From positions 21,462 to 85,461 of the forward strand of contig JAQJVL010002700.1 of the NCBI GenBank assembly GCA_035578905.1: 64,000 bases of DNA, read 5' to 3'. The position numbers were made by a program, and so were the translations under genes. The stretch comes from Stictocephala bisonia. Lineage: Eukaryota; Arthropoda; Insecta; Hemiptera; Membracidae. This document shows positions 11,259 to 20,810 of the stretch, piece by piece; the stretch's first letter is position 1; every line of letters begins with the position of its first letter. The notes under the pieces are model-generated. The model saw only the letters and a program-made list of their open reading frames with translations. It did not search any database and was not told where the DNA came from.

Positions 11259-11372
11259 TTGAACAACAGCAGCTATTCTTAGTGTATCCTTTGCAATGTT
11301 TGTTTTACAACCTTTACAGCTACTTCTATTACTTTTAGCATATTCAGCTTTATAAGGAAGAAAGTTTGCCAT
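11259..11372 (-). CDS. PARP1: PARP1 exon 1 (start codon, zinc finger 1 first half)
   Basis: First coding exon of poly(ADP-ribose) polymerase 1, 38 codons, minus strand. It starts [20 protein letters not shown], with C19 and C22 of zinc finger 1, the finger that binds DNA ends and activates the enzyme. It ends [10 protein letters not shown] at a consensus donor CAA|GTAAGT. The start codon has a favourable context (A at -3, G at +4) and matches the known position of the family start just before the finger. Exons 1-4 (11259-11372, 4714-4852, 1071-1249, 1-142) join as phases 0/0, 1/1, 0/0. Intron 1 is 6.4 kb and intron 2 is 3.5 kb, both filled with transposon remains. The rest of the gene is beyond the left edge. 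Confidence 0.96.
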
Positions 11373-11624
11373 TTGGTTTTATTCTAATTTGGTTTAAATT
11401 AAATTCGGTGGGCCTACTAATATCTACCGTGACTGCAATTGATAGATTTATAAAAAATCACGAACAGACAATAGTAAAATTGTCTAATCTCTTGACACAA
11501 TTCTCTCTTCCTAAGTAAATGTTCATACAAACTTCCTAACCTTAGTCCTTAACCAAACCGGGTCCCGCCAAATCGTGATCTGTCAACCAAGAACCAACAT
11601 GAAGAAAGCAAAATATAGAAACCT
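11373..11624 (-). promoter_or_regulatory. Probable PARP1 5' UTR/promoter-proximal region
   Basis: Only about 250 bp separate the PARP1 start codon from the target duplication of the jockey element, so the promoter, or part of it, should lie here unless an upstream non-coding exon exists. I see no TATA box or other element I would defend; the call rests only on position. Confidence 0.35.
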
Positions 11625-11854
11625 AACCCTGAAACTATTATTTTTTTTTTTTTTTTCTAACAATTTTATTAACCGTTCAGCAAGTTACAAAATGCTATAC
11701 AGGCCAAGGTAGAATTAAGTGACAGAAAATGTTAGAAAAAGATAAAAACAGAAAACTATAAATATTGAGGTCAGCCATTCGGCACCTCAGGAACAGAGTT
11801 CAAAATGTTTGATATTAATTTTGACAGTCTTCCATAAGCAAGGTTGTTTCTTAT

Positions 11855-12446
11855 TAGAGATGGGTAACTCCGGAGTGAACGACAACAAAGGAACTACTCC
11901 GGTTAAGGAGTTACAGCTCCAACTCCGAGTGCTAGTGCGGAACTAGTTCATTTCGGAACTAGAATAAATGAGTATTATATGTCATAAATATGCGCATATA
12001 AAATATACAATACTTTACTTTCTGCTGGAAAATTCATAAGATATCCATACTTTTTCTTTGTAAAATAATTAAATAAAATACACAATTCAAATTGTTAGCT
12101 GGATATAACCTAAAAATCATATGTTAGTTTCTATCTTTTTGGAACTATCAACAGAAAGGAGTGAGAACGAGATGCGCGCGCAACCACTGTCAGAGCGGCT
12201 GCAGTGTCGACGTATCTCTCCCCACTCTATGGAACTAACATAGTTCCGGAGTTGTTGGAACGATCAAAACAAAGGAGTGAAGTACGTAATGCGCGCGCAT
12301 CCACTCGGAGCGACTCACCTTGAGCTTCGCTCCACGTTGAACTGGAACGACGTTCGGAGTTGGAACTACTCCGCGGAACTAGTTCCGAGTCATTATAACT
12401 CCGGAGTGAACTAACTCCGTCTGATGAACTACATTTCCCATCCCTA
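11855..12446. mobile_element. 592-bp hAT MITE in the jockey ORF2
   Basis: A non-autonomous hAT element with ends TAGAGATGGGTAA and its inverted partner TTTCCCATCCCTA, flanked by the perfect 8-bp target duplication TTTCTTAT (11847-11854 and 12447-12454). It contains many copies of short ACTCCG/CGGAGT words and two GATGCGCGCGCA / AATGCGCGCGCA blocks. There is no coding capacity. It ends the readable jockey ORF2 frame, so it is younger than the jockey insertion. Confidence 0.93.
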
Positions 12447-12454
12447 TTTCTTAT

Positions 12455-13693
12455 TTATGTGGAATTTCCAATTTAGTTTACGATCAAAATAAACACCTAA
12501 ATATTTTTTTGCTTGATCGGTAGGGTTCCAGGGTATTTCTTCATTTAAAATTGTGATATTTTGAGGTTCTAAAGGCCGACGTAGAGTGAAAATCTTTGCC
12601 TCACTTTTGGTCGGGTTGATAGCTATCCTCCATTTTGAAAACCAAGTAACTACGCATTCCAAAGACTCTTGTACTCTCATGGTTGCAGTTTCAATATCAT
12701 GATGACTAGAGTAAATAAGAGTATCATCAGCAAATGTAGTAATTTTGGCATTATTTGACTTAGGCAAATCGGATGTGTATATTTTAAATAGAAGAGGAGA
12801 TAAAATTGCACCTTGTGGTACTCCAGCATTAACAAGTCTTACCGTAGATAGAACACCACTAATTTTGACTGAAAATGTCCTATCTTTGAGGAAACTTCTT
12901 ATAATTTTGAACATATAACAAGGGATCCCAGATTCTCTTAATTTAAACAATAAACCGTCGTGCCAAACACGATCAAACGCTTGAGCTATGTCTAAAAATA
13001 CGGCAGTAGTGTGACTTTTGTTATCAAAGCCCTGAATAATGTCTTCTGATACTCTTAACAGCTGGTGATTAGTAGAATGATGAGAATGAAATCCAAATTG
13101 GTGTGGTGGGATAAGAGAGGTAGTACTTACAAAAGCATCTAAGTGACTTTTAATAATTTTCTCAAATAATTTTGAAAGCGTGGGGAGAAGACTTATTGGA
13201 CGGTAACTACTTACCTGAGATGAAGGCTTTCCAGGTTTGTGGATCACAATGATTTGTGAATGTTTCCATGATGTCGGGAAATATGAAATGCTAAGGCAAT
13301 CGTTGAAGAGGGATGCAAGGAAAGCAAGCCTCTACGAGGCAAGTTACACAGTACTATGTTAGGTATCCCATCATGACCAGGAGATTTTTTTGTTTTTAAC
13401 GAATTCAAATGGTGAGAAATTTCATATGGAGAAGTGTATTTCACTGGAAGTTCTACAGTATGCCCTGCTGAAGAAATCACTGAGGTAACATGATCAGAAA
13501 ATTCCATATCTTGAATGTCTTCGTTTGGGCGGAATGTTGATTGATAAAAATCAGCTAACACATTGGCTTTTTCTGTCTTGCTGTTGTACACACACCCATT
13601 ATTTGTCAAGCTAGGGATCGGGGTGTTTTCCTTTAGGATTCGTTTTGTAGCCAACCATAAGGAATTGTTGTCATTAGGAGATAGATTAGACAA
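12455..13693 (-). pseudogene. Jockey ORF2: linker and reverse transcriptase
   Basis: Two overlapping frames on the minus strand make up the central ORF2. 13244-13693 is the linker (KKSPGHDGIPNIVLCNLPRR, then a frameshift). 12444-13247 is the reverse transcriptase, with SSYRPISLLPTLSKLFEKII, HQFGFHSHHSTNHQLL, FLDIAQAFDRVWHDGLLFKL, GVPQGAILSPLLF, the TTFADDT catalytic box and KKYLGVYFDRKLNW. The frame stops inside the hAT MITE. On the far side only a short tail is left, so most of the thumb-to-C-terminus sequence has been lost by deletion. Confidence 0.88.
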
Positions 13694-13714
13694 ATATTTG
13701 TTGTATGACTCGTA

Positions 13715-13975
13715 TCAAAAGCGGTCTAATTCCCATTTAACGTGCCTGTTTAATTGATTATACCTCCTACGTAAAGCAGGATTTCTTTGTAGTTGCCACA
13801 ATCTTCTGCATTTGTTCTTAAGCCTGATAAGCGATAGAATATACTTCGGAGTTGGAGAATGAGTTCTTGCAGGCTGAAACGGGCGACTCGTTGCTTTATC
13901 TACCGAAACCCTAACAGAGTCCAAAAATGTATTGATAGCGTCATCTATCTGTGCTGGAGTCGAAAAATGTTGCAA
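13715..13975 (-). pseudogene. Jockey ORF2: region between endonuclease and RT
   Basis: An 86-codon open segment that belongs to jockey ORF2 between the endonuclease and reverse transcriptase. RPFQPARTHSPTPKYILSLI and RLKNKCRRLWQLQRNPALRR match the basic stretch usual at this place. Upstream of it, near 13980-14130, LFDLDSDHLPVLISF is the SDHLPV end of the endonuclease. The frame breaks at both ends. Confidence 0.75.
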
Positions 13976-14139
13976 TGGATCAAAATGATCTTGAAATGCT
14001 TCTTTAAATGTGTTCCAATCTACCGCCCCTTTGATTAATTTGTCATTAACGGGCTCAAGAACAGGCGGATCGTTAAAAGATATTAAGACTGGTAGATGGT
14101 CAGAATCGAGATCAAAGAGATTGTCAATATAGAATTTTG

Positions 14140-14504
14140 AAAATTTTTACCGTGGAGCATGGTAGGCAGAATATAAAACTAATTCATCGTTCTTTGTTTG
14201 TATTTTAATTCCAATTATTTATAAATTTCCAATTTGTGGCAAATATAATGAATGGTGATATATATGTCTTTTGATCAGTATGGCTACACCGCCTGATGCC
14301 CTTGGTGAATCTCTGTCAGCTCTGTATATAACGTAACCAGGAATTACGAATTTTTCGGTCGATATCAAATGTGTCTCTATAACACAGGCAGTCCACTTTA
14401 TTTTGAGCAAGAAATACAATAAATGAAGAGCGTTTTACCTTCAAACCGTTTGCATTCCAATTTAGTATATTTAAATTATGAACGGCTTGTAAGTTAAAAA
14501 CCAT
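14140..14504 (-). pseudogene. Jockey ORF2: start and endonuclease remnant
   Basis: Start of ORF2 with the first endonuclease blocks. LNILNWNANGLKVKRSSFIV contains the catalytic Asn. After a frameshift, ETHLISTEKFVIPGYVIYRA contains the catalytic Glu, followed by SPRASGGVAILIKRHI. The middle of the endonuclease, including the GDFNAKH region, is deleted: sequence jumps from YSAYHAP near 14160 to the SDHLPV block. Confidence 0.82.
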
Positions 14505-14509
14505 TCTTA

Positions 14510-15245
14510 AAAATAGATGATATTAACTCTGAAATGAATGATTTAATTTGAGGAATATAAGGCTTAATTAGTGTTAATAAAGAATTAAATATTGGATGGA
14601 GGGAGTCATTTTCTGGTTGAACATGGCTTGAGTCAGTCATATTATTTACAGGACGTTTAGGCTGTGCACCATTGACAACGCTAGCATAGTTGACATGTGG
14701 TGAGCGTGTATTATCACCCTTTTGGTTTTTTGTAGTCGGAGCTCCTTCATTTGTTTTCAGCGGAGGAAAATTACTAAAAGTCGCATTAAATGTCTCAACA
14801 TTTTGAGTATTTTCTTATGTGAGAATATTTTTATTTTGTTTGGAACGTGATTTTAGGTTGAGGAAGTAGGGGCATCCCCGATAATTGGCTGTATGTGCAC
14901 TGTGGGATGGACTTAGATTTACGTTTCAATTCAATTTGAATTTTAGAATGAAAAAGAAATTCAAGACCAAATATTTCATTTCCGAAATCTGAATCTTCCA
15001 GTTCAATAGCGCAAAGAGGCATAGGAAATTTGTCTTTGTTGAATAGCCGTGAGACTTTTAACATTGGGTAGTGTTTAGACTTTAGCTCATTGTATATCTC
15101 TTCGTCAGATAAGGAAATAGGAATGTTCCTCATGATTACAGAAAGTCGCTTGTTATCAGGAGGGCAAAAGGAATGATATGGCACATTCACACTATCAAAA
15201 TGCCCTGTCAATGCGCGGAAGTCGTCAGAGGTTGAAACGTTAATC
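14510..15245 (-). pseudogene. Jockey ORF1 (gag-like), C-terminal part
   Basis: Second half of the nucleic-acid-binding ORF1 protein. From the piggyBac insertion point it reads KINVSTSDDFRAL, then KRLSVIMRNIPISLSDEEIY and KFPMPLCAIELEDSDF, with KSKSIPQCT where the zinc knuckles should begin. The knuckles are missing: after a short junction another frame gives ANYRGCPYFLNLKSR, the sequence that normally follows the knuckles. An internal deletion is the simplest reading. ORF1 packages element RNA in the family. Confidence 0.85.
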
Positions 15246-15267
15246 TTAACCTCTTCAAAGGATTTGG

Positions 15268-15444
15268 TCAGTATACTGTACAAATTCTAATTATATACTA
15301 GAGAGTAAATTTTTAAACTTTGGGCTAAAAATTTTGCAATGATGATTTTCTTTAATATATGACTCTTCTTATGACTGTTATTAACTGTAACACAAAATAT
15401 TTTATTTATTTATACCCTTTTTTTACTGTACGGTATAGTGTACA
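15268..15444. repeat. piggyBac left subterminal palindromes
   Basis: TGTAC-GGTATAGT-GTACA at 15427-15444 is an interrupted palindrome. A related half-site, GTATACTGTACA, lies at about 15271-15282. The same TGTAC-N8-GTACA unit occurs three times near the other end. In the founding piggyBac element, the transposase cysteine-rich domain binds a palindromic internal repeat, so these are candidate binding sites; that role is inference. Confidence 0.7.
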
Positions 15445-15550
15445 AATTCTCTCAATGAAATAATTATGTTAGGATTGTATTGATAATAAATGCCATGGTT
15501 TAGATAGAAATATTTATTCAAAACCAGTTATTTTTACAAGGATTAGCAAA

Positions 15551-16243
15551 TTATTTCTTTGTATGAAATTCATAAAAACAATTTTTCTTCTGGTTGATGC
15601 ATAAATGCACCTTGCATTTATGGCAAAAGAAATGGGACCGATATTTACCACATGTACTGTTTTTACACCTAGTAGGTTCGGTTTTTCCGTCATGAGTAGG
15701 TAGGTGATCTACTGAGTCTGTTTGAACACTCTGTAATGGACGTTGTTCATACCTTGACCTCTTTGTCTGAGGCATACTATCATCTGGATTGTTATTTGCC
15801 TTTTCATTTGATAGCCTTCCCTTCTTTTTGTTAGTGACTGGTTTACCTACTCTTATAATTTCTTCTGCCAGCTGGAGCCTAAAAGCAAGTAAGTCCAACT
15901 GTTCTTTCTTCGGGACCTTGAGAATTTGTGCTGTTCTCTTGTACTCAAGCCAAGAATTCGTTACAGCCATATCGATAGCATGGAAAATTACTCGTAATGT
16001 CCACTTTTTTGAGCGTACTGTGATTCTGTACAGTGCAATATATCGATTATAAAGGTCCACCCCGCCCATCGCAGAGTTGTACTCATTGACAACTTGTGGT
16101 CTTGTTACTTGTATATACGCTTTATCCCTTTTCTCCCATCTTTTGACCGTGTCAGTCTCACCTATACCGACATAGTTTGAGGCAAGAGATACTGTTTTAT
16201 TATCGAGCCATTTTGTTACCACCACATCCCCATCGTCACTCAC
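15551..16243 (-). pseudogene. piggyBac transposase, C-terminal part
   Basis: C-terminal 230 codons of the transposase, severed from the N-terminal part by the LINE. It contains SDDGDVVVTKWLDNKTV, then YNSAMGGVDLYNRYIALYRI, the segment that carries the last catalytic acidic residues; the second position of the usual GGVD-x2-D motif is Asn here. KKWTLRVIFHAIDMAVTNSW and KKEQLDLLAFRLQLAEEII follow. The end is a cysteine-rich domain (CKNSTCGKYRSHFFCHKCKV then LCINQKKNC). The first Met given by translation is an internal codon; the true protein starts at 22061. Confidence 0.9.
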
Positions 16244-16592
16244 TACTTAGAAGAAGAATATATTTTATTTCCTTGAAAATACATTTACAAAATACACCAA
16301 TGAAAAAATAATTAGCATTCTCCAAGAAAATTTAGGGCCTCTAAAGGCATAGCCTGCGCAGAGGTTCCAACATTAACTTAAATTAAAAAATTGCGCACAA
16401 ACAGTTCAAATAAAATAAGTATAATCTAAAAGTTATAACATTTTTCTCCTACTTAAAAATACAAAAACACAATTTAGTACAAGAAAATCTATAATGTTAC
16501 TTAACCTGTTATAAAATATCGTTTTGCAAATTAACTGCCAAAAATACACAAACATGAAATAATATTTAACCTTTCTATACTGAAAAAATAAT

Positions 16593-19490
16593 TTAAATTT
16601 GAACTTTTAACAAGAAATCAATATTTTCAAAACCTAACAGCCAGTCTCTTAGCATTTTTAAAAACAGTTTTTTACTATGACAAAGTTTTATATTTTCTGG
16701 AATTATATTATACATTCTTGGCCCCAAAAACTGATAACATTTAGTATAAAAGGAAAAAAATGGTTTTGGTACTGAAATTAGGTCTATTTTTCTTAATTTA
16801 CTTCTAACCGAATTAATATTATGAGACAAATTACCACTAATTACATAAAATATTTTCAAAACTTTAAACACAAACATGTATTTAAGGGGCAATATTTTTG
16901 CTTGGACAAATAAAGGGTATGATGGTTCCATTCTACACTTTTTAAAAATTTTTCTTAAAAACTTTTTTTGCTGAATAAAAATTGGTTTAATATTAGTTTC
17001 AAAAGTCCCTCCCCAGCAAAAAAGCCCATATTCAATTCTACTGTGAACCAAAGAAAAATATAACATTCTCAATATCTGTTCATTGCACATAGGTGATAAA
17101 AAATAAAAATATCTTAAAGCATTGTTTAATTTAATTTTTAATTGCTCAATATGTTTTTTCCATTTAATTTCCTGGTCAAGAATTAAACCTAAATACTTTA
17201 TACTGTCAGTCTGCCCTATAACTGCACATTCCCCACAATGAGAGTTTTCACTCAGACATTGCATACATCTGTAGATAACTTCATTTGTAAAGTTAAATTC
17301 TTTTCTTTGACTAAAATTAATGAATTTTGTTTTTTCAGGACTCAATAACATATTGTTTTTTGAAAACCACCATTGTAAAGCTTTCAAATCTTCATTAATA
17401 TGCTGTTCTATTTCCTCCCAATTGTCCCCTATGTAACTGAAAGCTGTATCATCAGCAAAAGCAGTAACTAAGCCTTTAAATTTTCCATTGCATAGGTCAT
17501 TAACATAAATTAAAAACAAGATTGCCCCTAAAACAGATCCTTGAGGTACACCCTGTCGAATTACTCCAAAACTGCTGTAAGTCATATTTAACTTAACACA
17601 TTGCTTTCTGCCCGTCAGGTAACTTTCAAACCATTTAAAAATATTTCCTCTTATACCACAATTATAAATTTTTTCCAACAAAATTTTATGATCCACAGTA
17701 TCGAAAGCCTTTTTTATATCCAAAAAAAGCCCACTGACTTTTTTACTGTGATTCAGACCATCAAAAACACTGTCCATGAAATTCTTTAAAGCATGTTCCG
17801 TATTAAGCCCCTCTCTAAAACCAAATTGAGATTTACTGAAAAAATTTGTTCTTTCAAAAAATCTAATCAACTTTTTCTTCATTAATTTCTCAAAAATCTT
17901 AGCAAAAGTGGAAAGAAGAGATATTGGTCTGAATTGATTGCAATCATTAGCTAAACCCCCCTTATGTAATGGAACCACCACTGCTATCTTTAATTTATCT
18001 GGAAAAATTCCTTTCTCAAAACTTAAGTTAACTAAATACAAGAGAACATCTGAAATTGAAGGATACACTCTTTTAATTAATGATGAAGTAATAGAATCAA
18101 AACCTGGTGATTTACTATTTTTTAACGACTTGATTACATTTTCTAAATCTACAGGTAATACATGATCAATAAACATAGAACATACAGAAACTGGTGCAGT
18201 AAAACAATTATGTATATCTACTGAATTAAAAACATCAGGATTGAAAGATTTGATATCTAGACTATTGACTACAGAGAGAAAAAAATTATTAAATTCATTT
18301 GATACAACTTTTGGATCATTTACCATTTTTCCCTGTATATTTAAGTGTATTTGAGAATTTTTATTGGATTTTTGGCATGTTATTTCTTTTATAACCCTCC
18401 ATAACTGCTTTGAATCGCCATTACATTTTTGAAAGCATCTTTCATAATAACTATTTTTTATTTGCCTTATTTTCAACTGTAAATCATTTCTATATTTCAA
18501 AAAGTATTTCTTTAATTTTGTATTTGTTGGATGAGATTGTAATTTTTTATAGATTTTATTTTTAACTCTAATTTTCATACAAATAAAATCGTTCATCCAA
18601 GGTTTAATCTTATTTACTTTATACTTGTCTTTTATATTTGAAGTTTTACATTTATTTATTACATATTGAAAAGTGCTTTCAAAGATATCAAACGCAATTG
18701 ACGGGTCTTGTTCATTATAAACATCAGCCCAGTCCATCTCATTTAAACAAGTAACAAGAGCTTCATAATCAATACGATAAGAGATCGGTTCAAGGTTAAC
18801 AGGTTCCTCTCCCTCACACACTAACACGCATGCTAGCGTAGTAGCATGATCAGTTATATTTGTTTGCAAAACTTTCACATGAACTTCTGCCTCTACTTTA
18901 TTTATAATTCTAGCAAAACAATGATCAATACAAGAACTGGTTTCATTTGTAATTCTAGTTGGCTCAAATAATAAACATTCCAAGCCGTTTGAGGCCATTA
19001 AAATATTATAATTATCAACAACATTATCACTACTTAACAAATTAATATTAATGTCCCCAATATAAATAATATTATCATTTTTATTGTCATCCAAAACTTT
19101 ACTCAGTTCTTCTAGAAAAACTTCTTTAGGCAGAAAGTGAAACCTATAAATTGCTAATAAACAAAATATTTTATTGTTACATTTAAATTTAATTTTTAAA
19201 AAATCAGCTGATTGACAAAAGACAGAGACATTACTTAATACTTCTACGTTTGATTTTATAAATACTTTTACTCCTCCTGCTCTGTAATTTTCGTTTGTCT
19301 TGGTAAAACTAATATAATTTTGTATTTCATAAAAAAGAGACTCGGATTCTTTTATCCATATTTCAGTGAGAACTATTATATCTGGACTAAGTTTTTCTGC
19401 CTCTAGCTGAACTAAAAAATGATCAAAATTTGCTCTAACACTTCTAATATTTTGATGAAGTATTTTAACTTGCTTATAGTTTTTGTTCAT
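16593..19490 (-). CDS. LINE ORF2: endonuclease-reverse transcriptase, 965 aa
   Basis: A complete, uninterrupted ORF2 for target-primed reverse transcription. The N-terminal AP-like endonuclease has N14 (LHQNIRS), E43 (VLTEIW), D146 (IYIGDININ), SCIDHCF near 186-192 and D214-H215 (NITDHATT). The reverse transcriptase has QFRPISLLSTFAKIFEKLM near 519-537, QFGFREGLNTEHAL near 555-568, D591 (FLDIKKAFD), GVPQGSVLG at 647-655 and the catalytic FADD at 678-681. A C-terminal region with HSRIEYGLFCWGG follows. All catalytic residues I can identify are present. It belongs to the CR1/jockey-like superfamily in the broad sense; the clade is not assigned. No internal stop suggests recent insertion. Confidence 0.93.
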   Translation of the reverse strand: MNKNYKQVKILHQNIRSVRANFDHFLVQLEAEKLSPDIIVLTEIWIKESESLFYEIQNYISFTKTNENYRAGGVKVFIKSNVEVLSNVSVFCQSADFLKIKFKCNNKIFCLLAIYRFHFLPKEVFLEELSKVLDDNKNDNIIYIGDININLLSSDNVVDNYNILMASNGLECLLFEPTRITNETSSCIDHCFARIINKVEAEVHVKVLQTNITDHATTLACVLVCEGEEPVNLEPISYRIDYEALVTCLNEMDWADVYNEQDPSIAFDIFESTFQYVINKCKTSNIKDKYKVNKIKPWMNDFICMKIRVKNKIYKKLQSHPTNTKLKKYFLKYRNDLQLKIRQIKNSYYERCFQKCNGDSKQLWRVIKEITCQKSNKNSQIHLNIQGKMVNDPKVVSNEFNNFFLSVVNSLDIKSFNPDVFNSVDIHNCFTAPVSVCSMFIDHVLPVDLENVIKSLKNSKSPGFDSITSSLIKRVYPSISDVLLYLVNLSFEKGIFPDKLKIAVVVPLHKGGLANDCNQFRPISLLSTFAKIFEKLMKKKLIRFFERTNFFSKSQFGFREGLNTEHALKNFMDSVFDGLNHSKKVSGLFLDIKKAFDTVDHKILLEKIYNCGIRGNIFKWFESYLTGRKQCVKLNMTYSSFGVIRQGVPQGSVLGAILFLIYVNDLCNGKFKGLVTAFADDTAFSYIGDNWEEIEQHINEDLKALQWWFSKNNMLLSPEKTKFINFSQRKEFNFTNEVIYRCMQCLSENSHCGECAVIGQTDSIKYLGLILDQEIKWKKHIEQLKIKLNNALRYFYFLSPMCNEQILRMLYFSLVHSRIEYGLFCWGGTFETNIKPIFIQQKKFLRKIFKKCRMEPSYPLFVQAKILPLKYMFVFKVLKIFYVISGNLSHNINSVRSKLRKIDLISVPKPFFSFYTKCYQFLGPRMYNIIPENIKLCHSKKLFLKMLRDWLLGFENIDFLLKVQI

Positions 19491-20023
19491 TTAAGAGTTT
19501 AATATAAAAACATTGCTACCTTAATAAATAAAACAAATATCAATTTTTGCTTTACTTTCAAGCATTAAGACAAATAATAATTTCGAAATTACAAGGAGAA
19601 ATATAGATAGGCATTTGTAATAATAAAGGATAAGTAAAAGTTCAAAAAAAAAAAAAAATAAAAATAAAATTAATATAAAATAAGCAATTAGCTTTAATAC
19701 TGCCGACTCTTTTTTTCTTATTTAACAGACATAATGAACACAAATAACTGTGATATTAAATTCATAATGTTGATAACAAAACGTGAAAATACTTATTCAT
19801 CAACGATAATATATTCTTGTTTGTAATACAATCATAACTAAAATTGAAAAGCAATTTTTTTATACTGAACAAAACATTGAATTTTTTCTTTAATGTTGTT
19901 TTGAAATTTATTTGTAAATAACCATAATTTTGTTGAAAGAAATATTACTGCAATATATTCTCAAAAAAGGATATAAAACTAAATTAAATTCTTATTGATC
20001 AAATATAAAAGTTAGAAGCATAT
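19491..20023 (-). other. LINE inter-ORF spacer
   Basis: AT-rich spacer between ORF1 and ORF2 of the LINE, with an A-run at 19646-19660. No coding sequence is evident. Confidence 0.6.
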
Positions 20024-20779
20024 TTACATTTTGTCCAGATCAGCTTGCGAAGTGACAACTATCACAGGAGCATTCTCTTCTCGCCGGAGAAAAATCTTCC
20101 CGTTTCTTACCCAAAGAAACTTGCAATTTTTCTGTTTTTGGGTCACCTTCGCTGCTGCCAGGAGCCTCCTACGGGATGGTGACAGGGACTCATTTATATA
20201 GACTGGACGATCGTCATTCCTGCCCATGTGTCTCGTAGATAAGTTACGTTTGACGCGGCGCTGTTTTAGAATTTCATCTTTATCAAACCGGCGCACGAAC
20301 TTGACTATTATTCCTGGAGGATGTTCACCACTTGACCGCCTACCTAGCCTGTGACAAGCGTCTACCATCTCATCGGATATGTTCATGTTTAGAGCCCTTC
20401 CCACCTCCTTTACTACTGCTAAGACATTTTCATTTGGCTCCTGTGGAACACCCTGAATTTCAACAGAATTGCACCTGCCATATTGCTCTAAATCATCTAA
20501 GCGATCTTCAAGATTTTTCACTTTTTGTCTTAGCTGCTGATTCTCAATTGTTAATTTCTCTATCATATCGCAGTATTTATCCATTTTTTCATTCTGTTGT
20601 CTGATGACTAGAGTATTTTCTTCCACGGTTTTGTTTAAACTTTCAAAAGCCACATTAAATCCCTTTTCATACGACTTCTGACTGTCCCTTACTTCGTAAA
20701 CTGCTTTCACTAAGTCATCTAAACTTAATTTACCTTCACTGGCTTCCGATTCAAACCGCATGCTTTTTCTTCTATTCAC
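20024..20779 (-). CDS. LINE ORF1, coiled-coil RNA-binding protein (N-truncated)
   Basis: ORF1 protein of the same LINE, 251 codons from the first ATG, but open frame continues upstream to the element boundary with WRCADCSVN, so the true N-terminus (a Cys finger) is missing. About residues 55-100 form a coiled coil (IEKLTIENQQLRQKVKNLED). LEQYGRCNSVEIQGVPQEPN then opens the RRM-like domain typical of LINE ORF1 proteins. DEMVDACHRLGRRSSGEHPP and KFVRRFDKDEILKQRR follow. In the family it trimerises and coats element RNA. Confidence 0.85.
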   Translation of the reverse strand: MNRRKSMRFESEASEGKLSLDDLVKAVYEVRDSQKSYEKGFNVAFESLNKTVEENTLVIRQQNEKMDKYCDMIEKLTIENQQLRQKVKNLEDRLDDLEQYGRCNSVEIQGVPQEPNENVLAVVKEVGRALNMNISDEMVDACHRLGRRSSGEHPPGIIVKFVRRFDKDEILKQRRVKRNLSTRHMGRNDDRPVYINESLSPSRRRLLAAAKVTQKQKNCKFLWVRNGKIFLRREENAPVIVVTSQADLDKM

Positions 20780-20810
20780 ACTACAGTCGGCACACCTCCA
20801 GACAAGACCA

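Larger units (their letters stand above)
16244..20801 (-). mobile_element. 4.56-kb 5'-truncated LINE inside piggyBac
   Basis: A non-LTR retrotransposon inserted into the piggyBac transposase gene between the SDGLV and VSDDGD codons. It carries most of ORF1 (to 20779 and upstream) and an intact ORF2 (16593-19490). At the 5' junction the ORF1 frame is open and reads VWRCADCSVNRRKS, the end of a Cys-rich (PHD-like) finger, so ORF1 has lost its N-terminus by 5' truncation. I see no clear target duplication. The 3' end lacks a long poly(A). It is the youngest layer of this nest. Confidence 0.88.
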
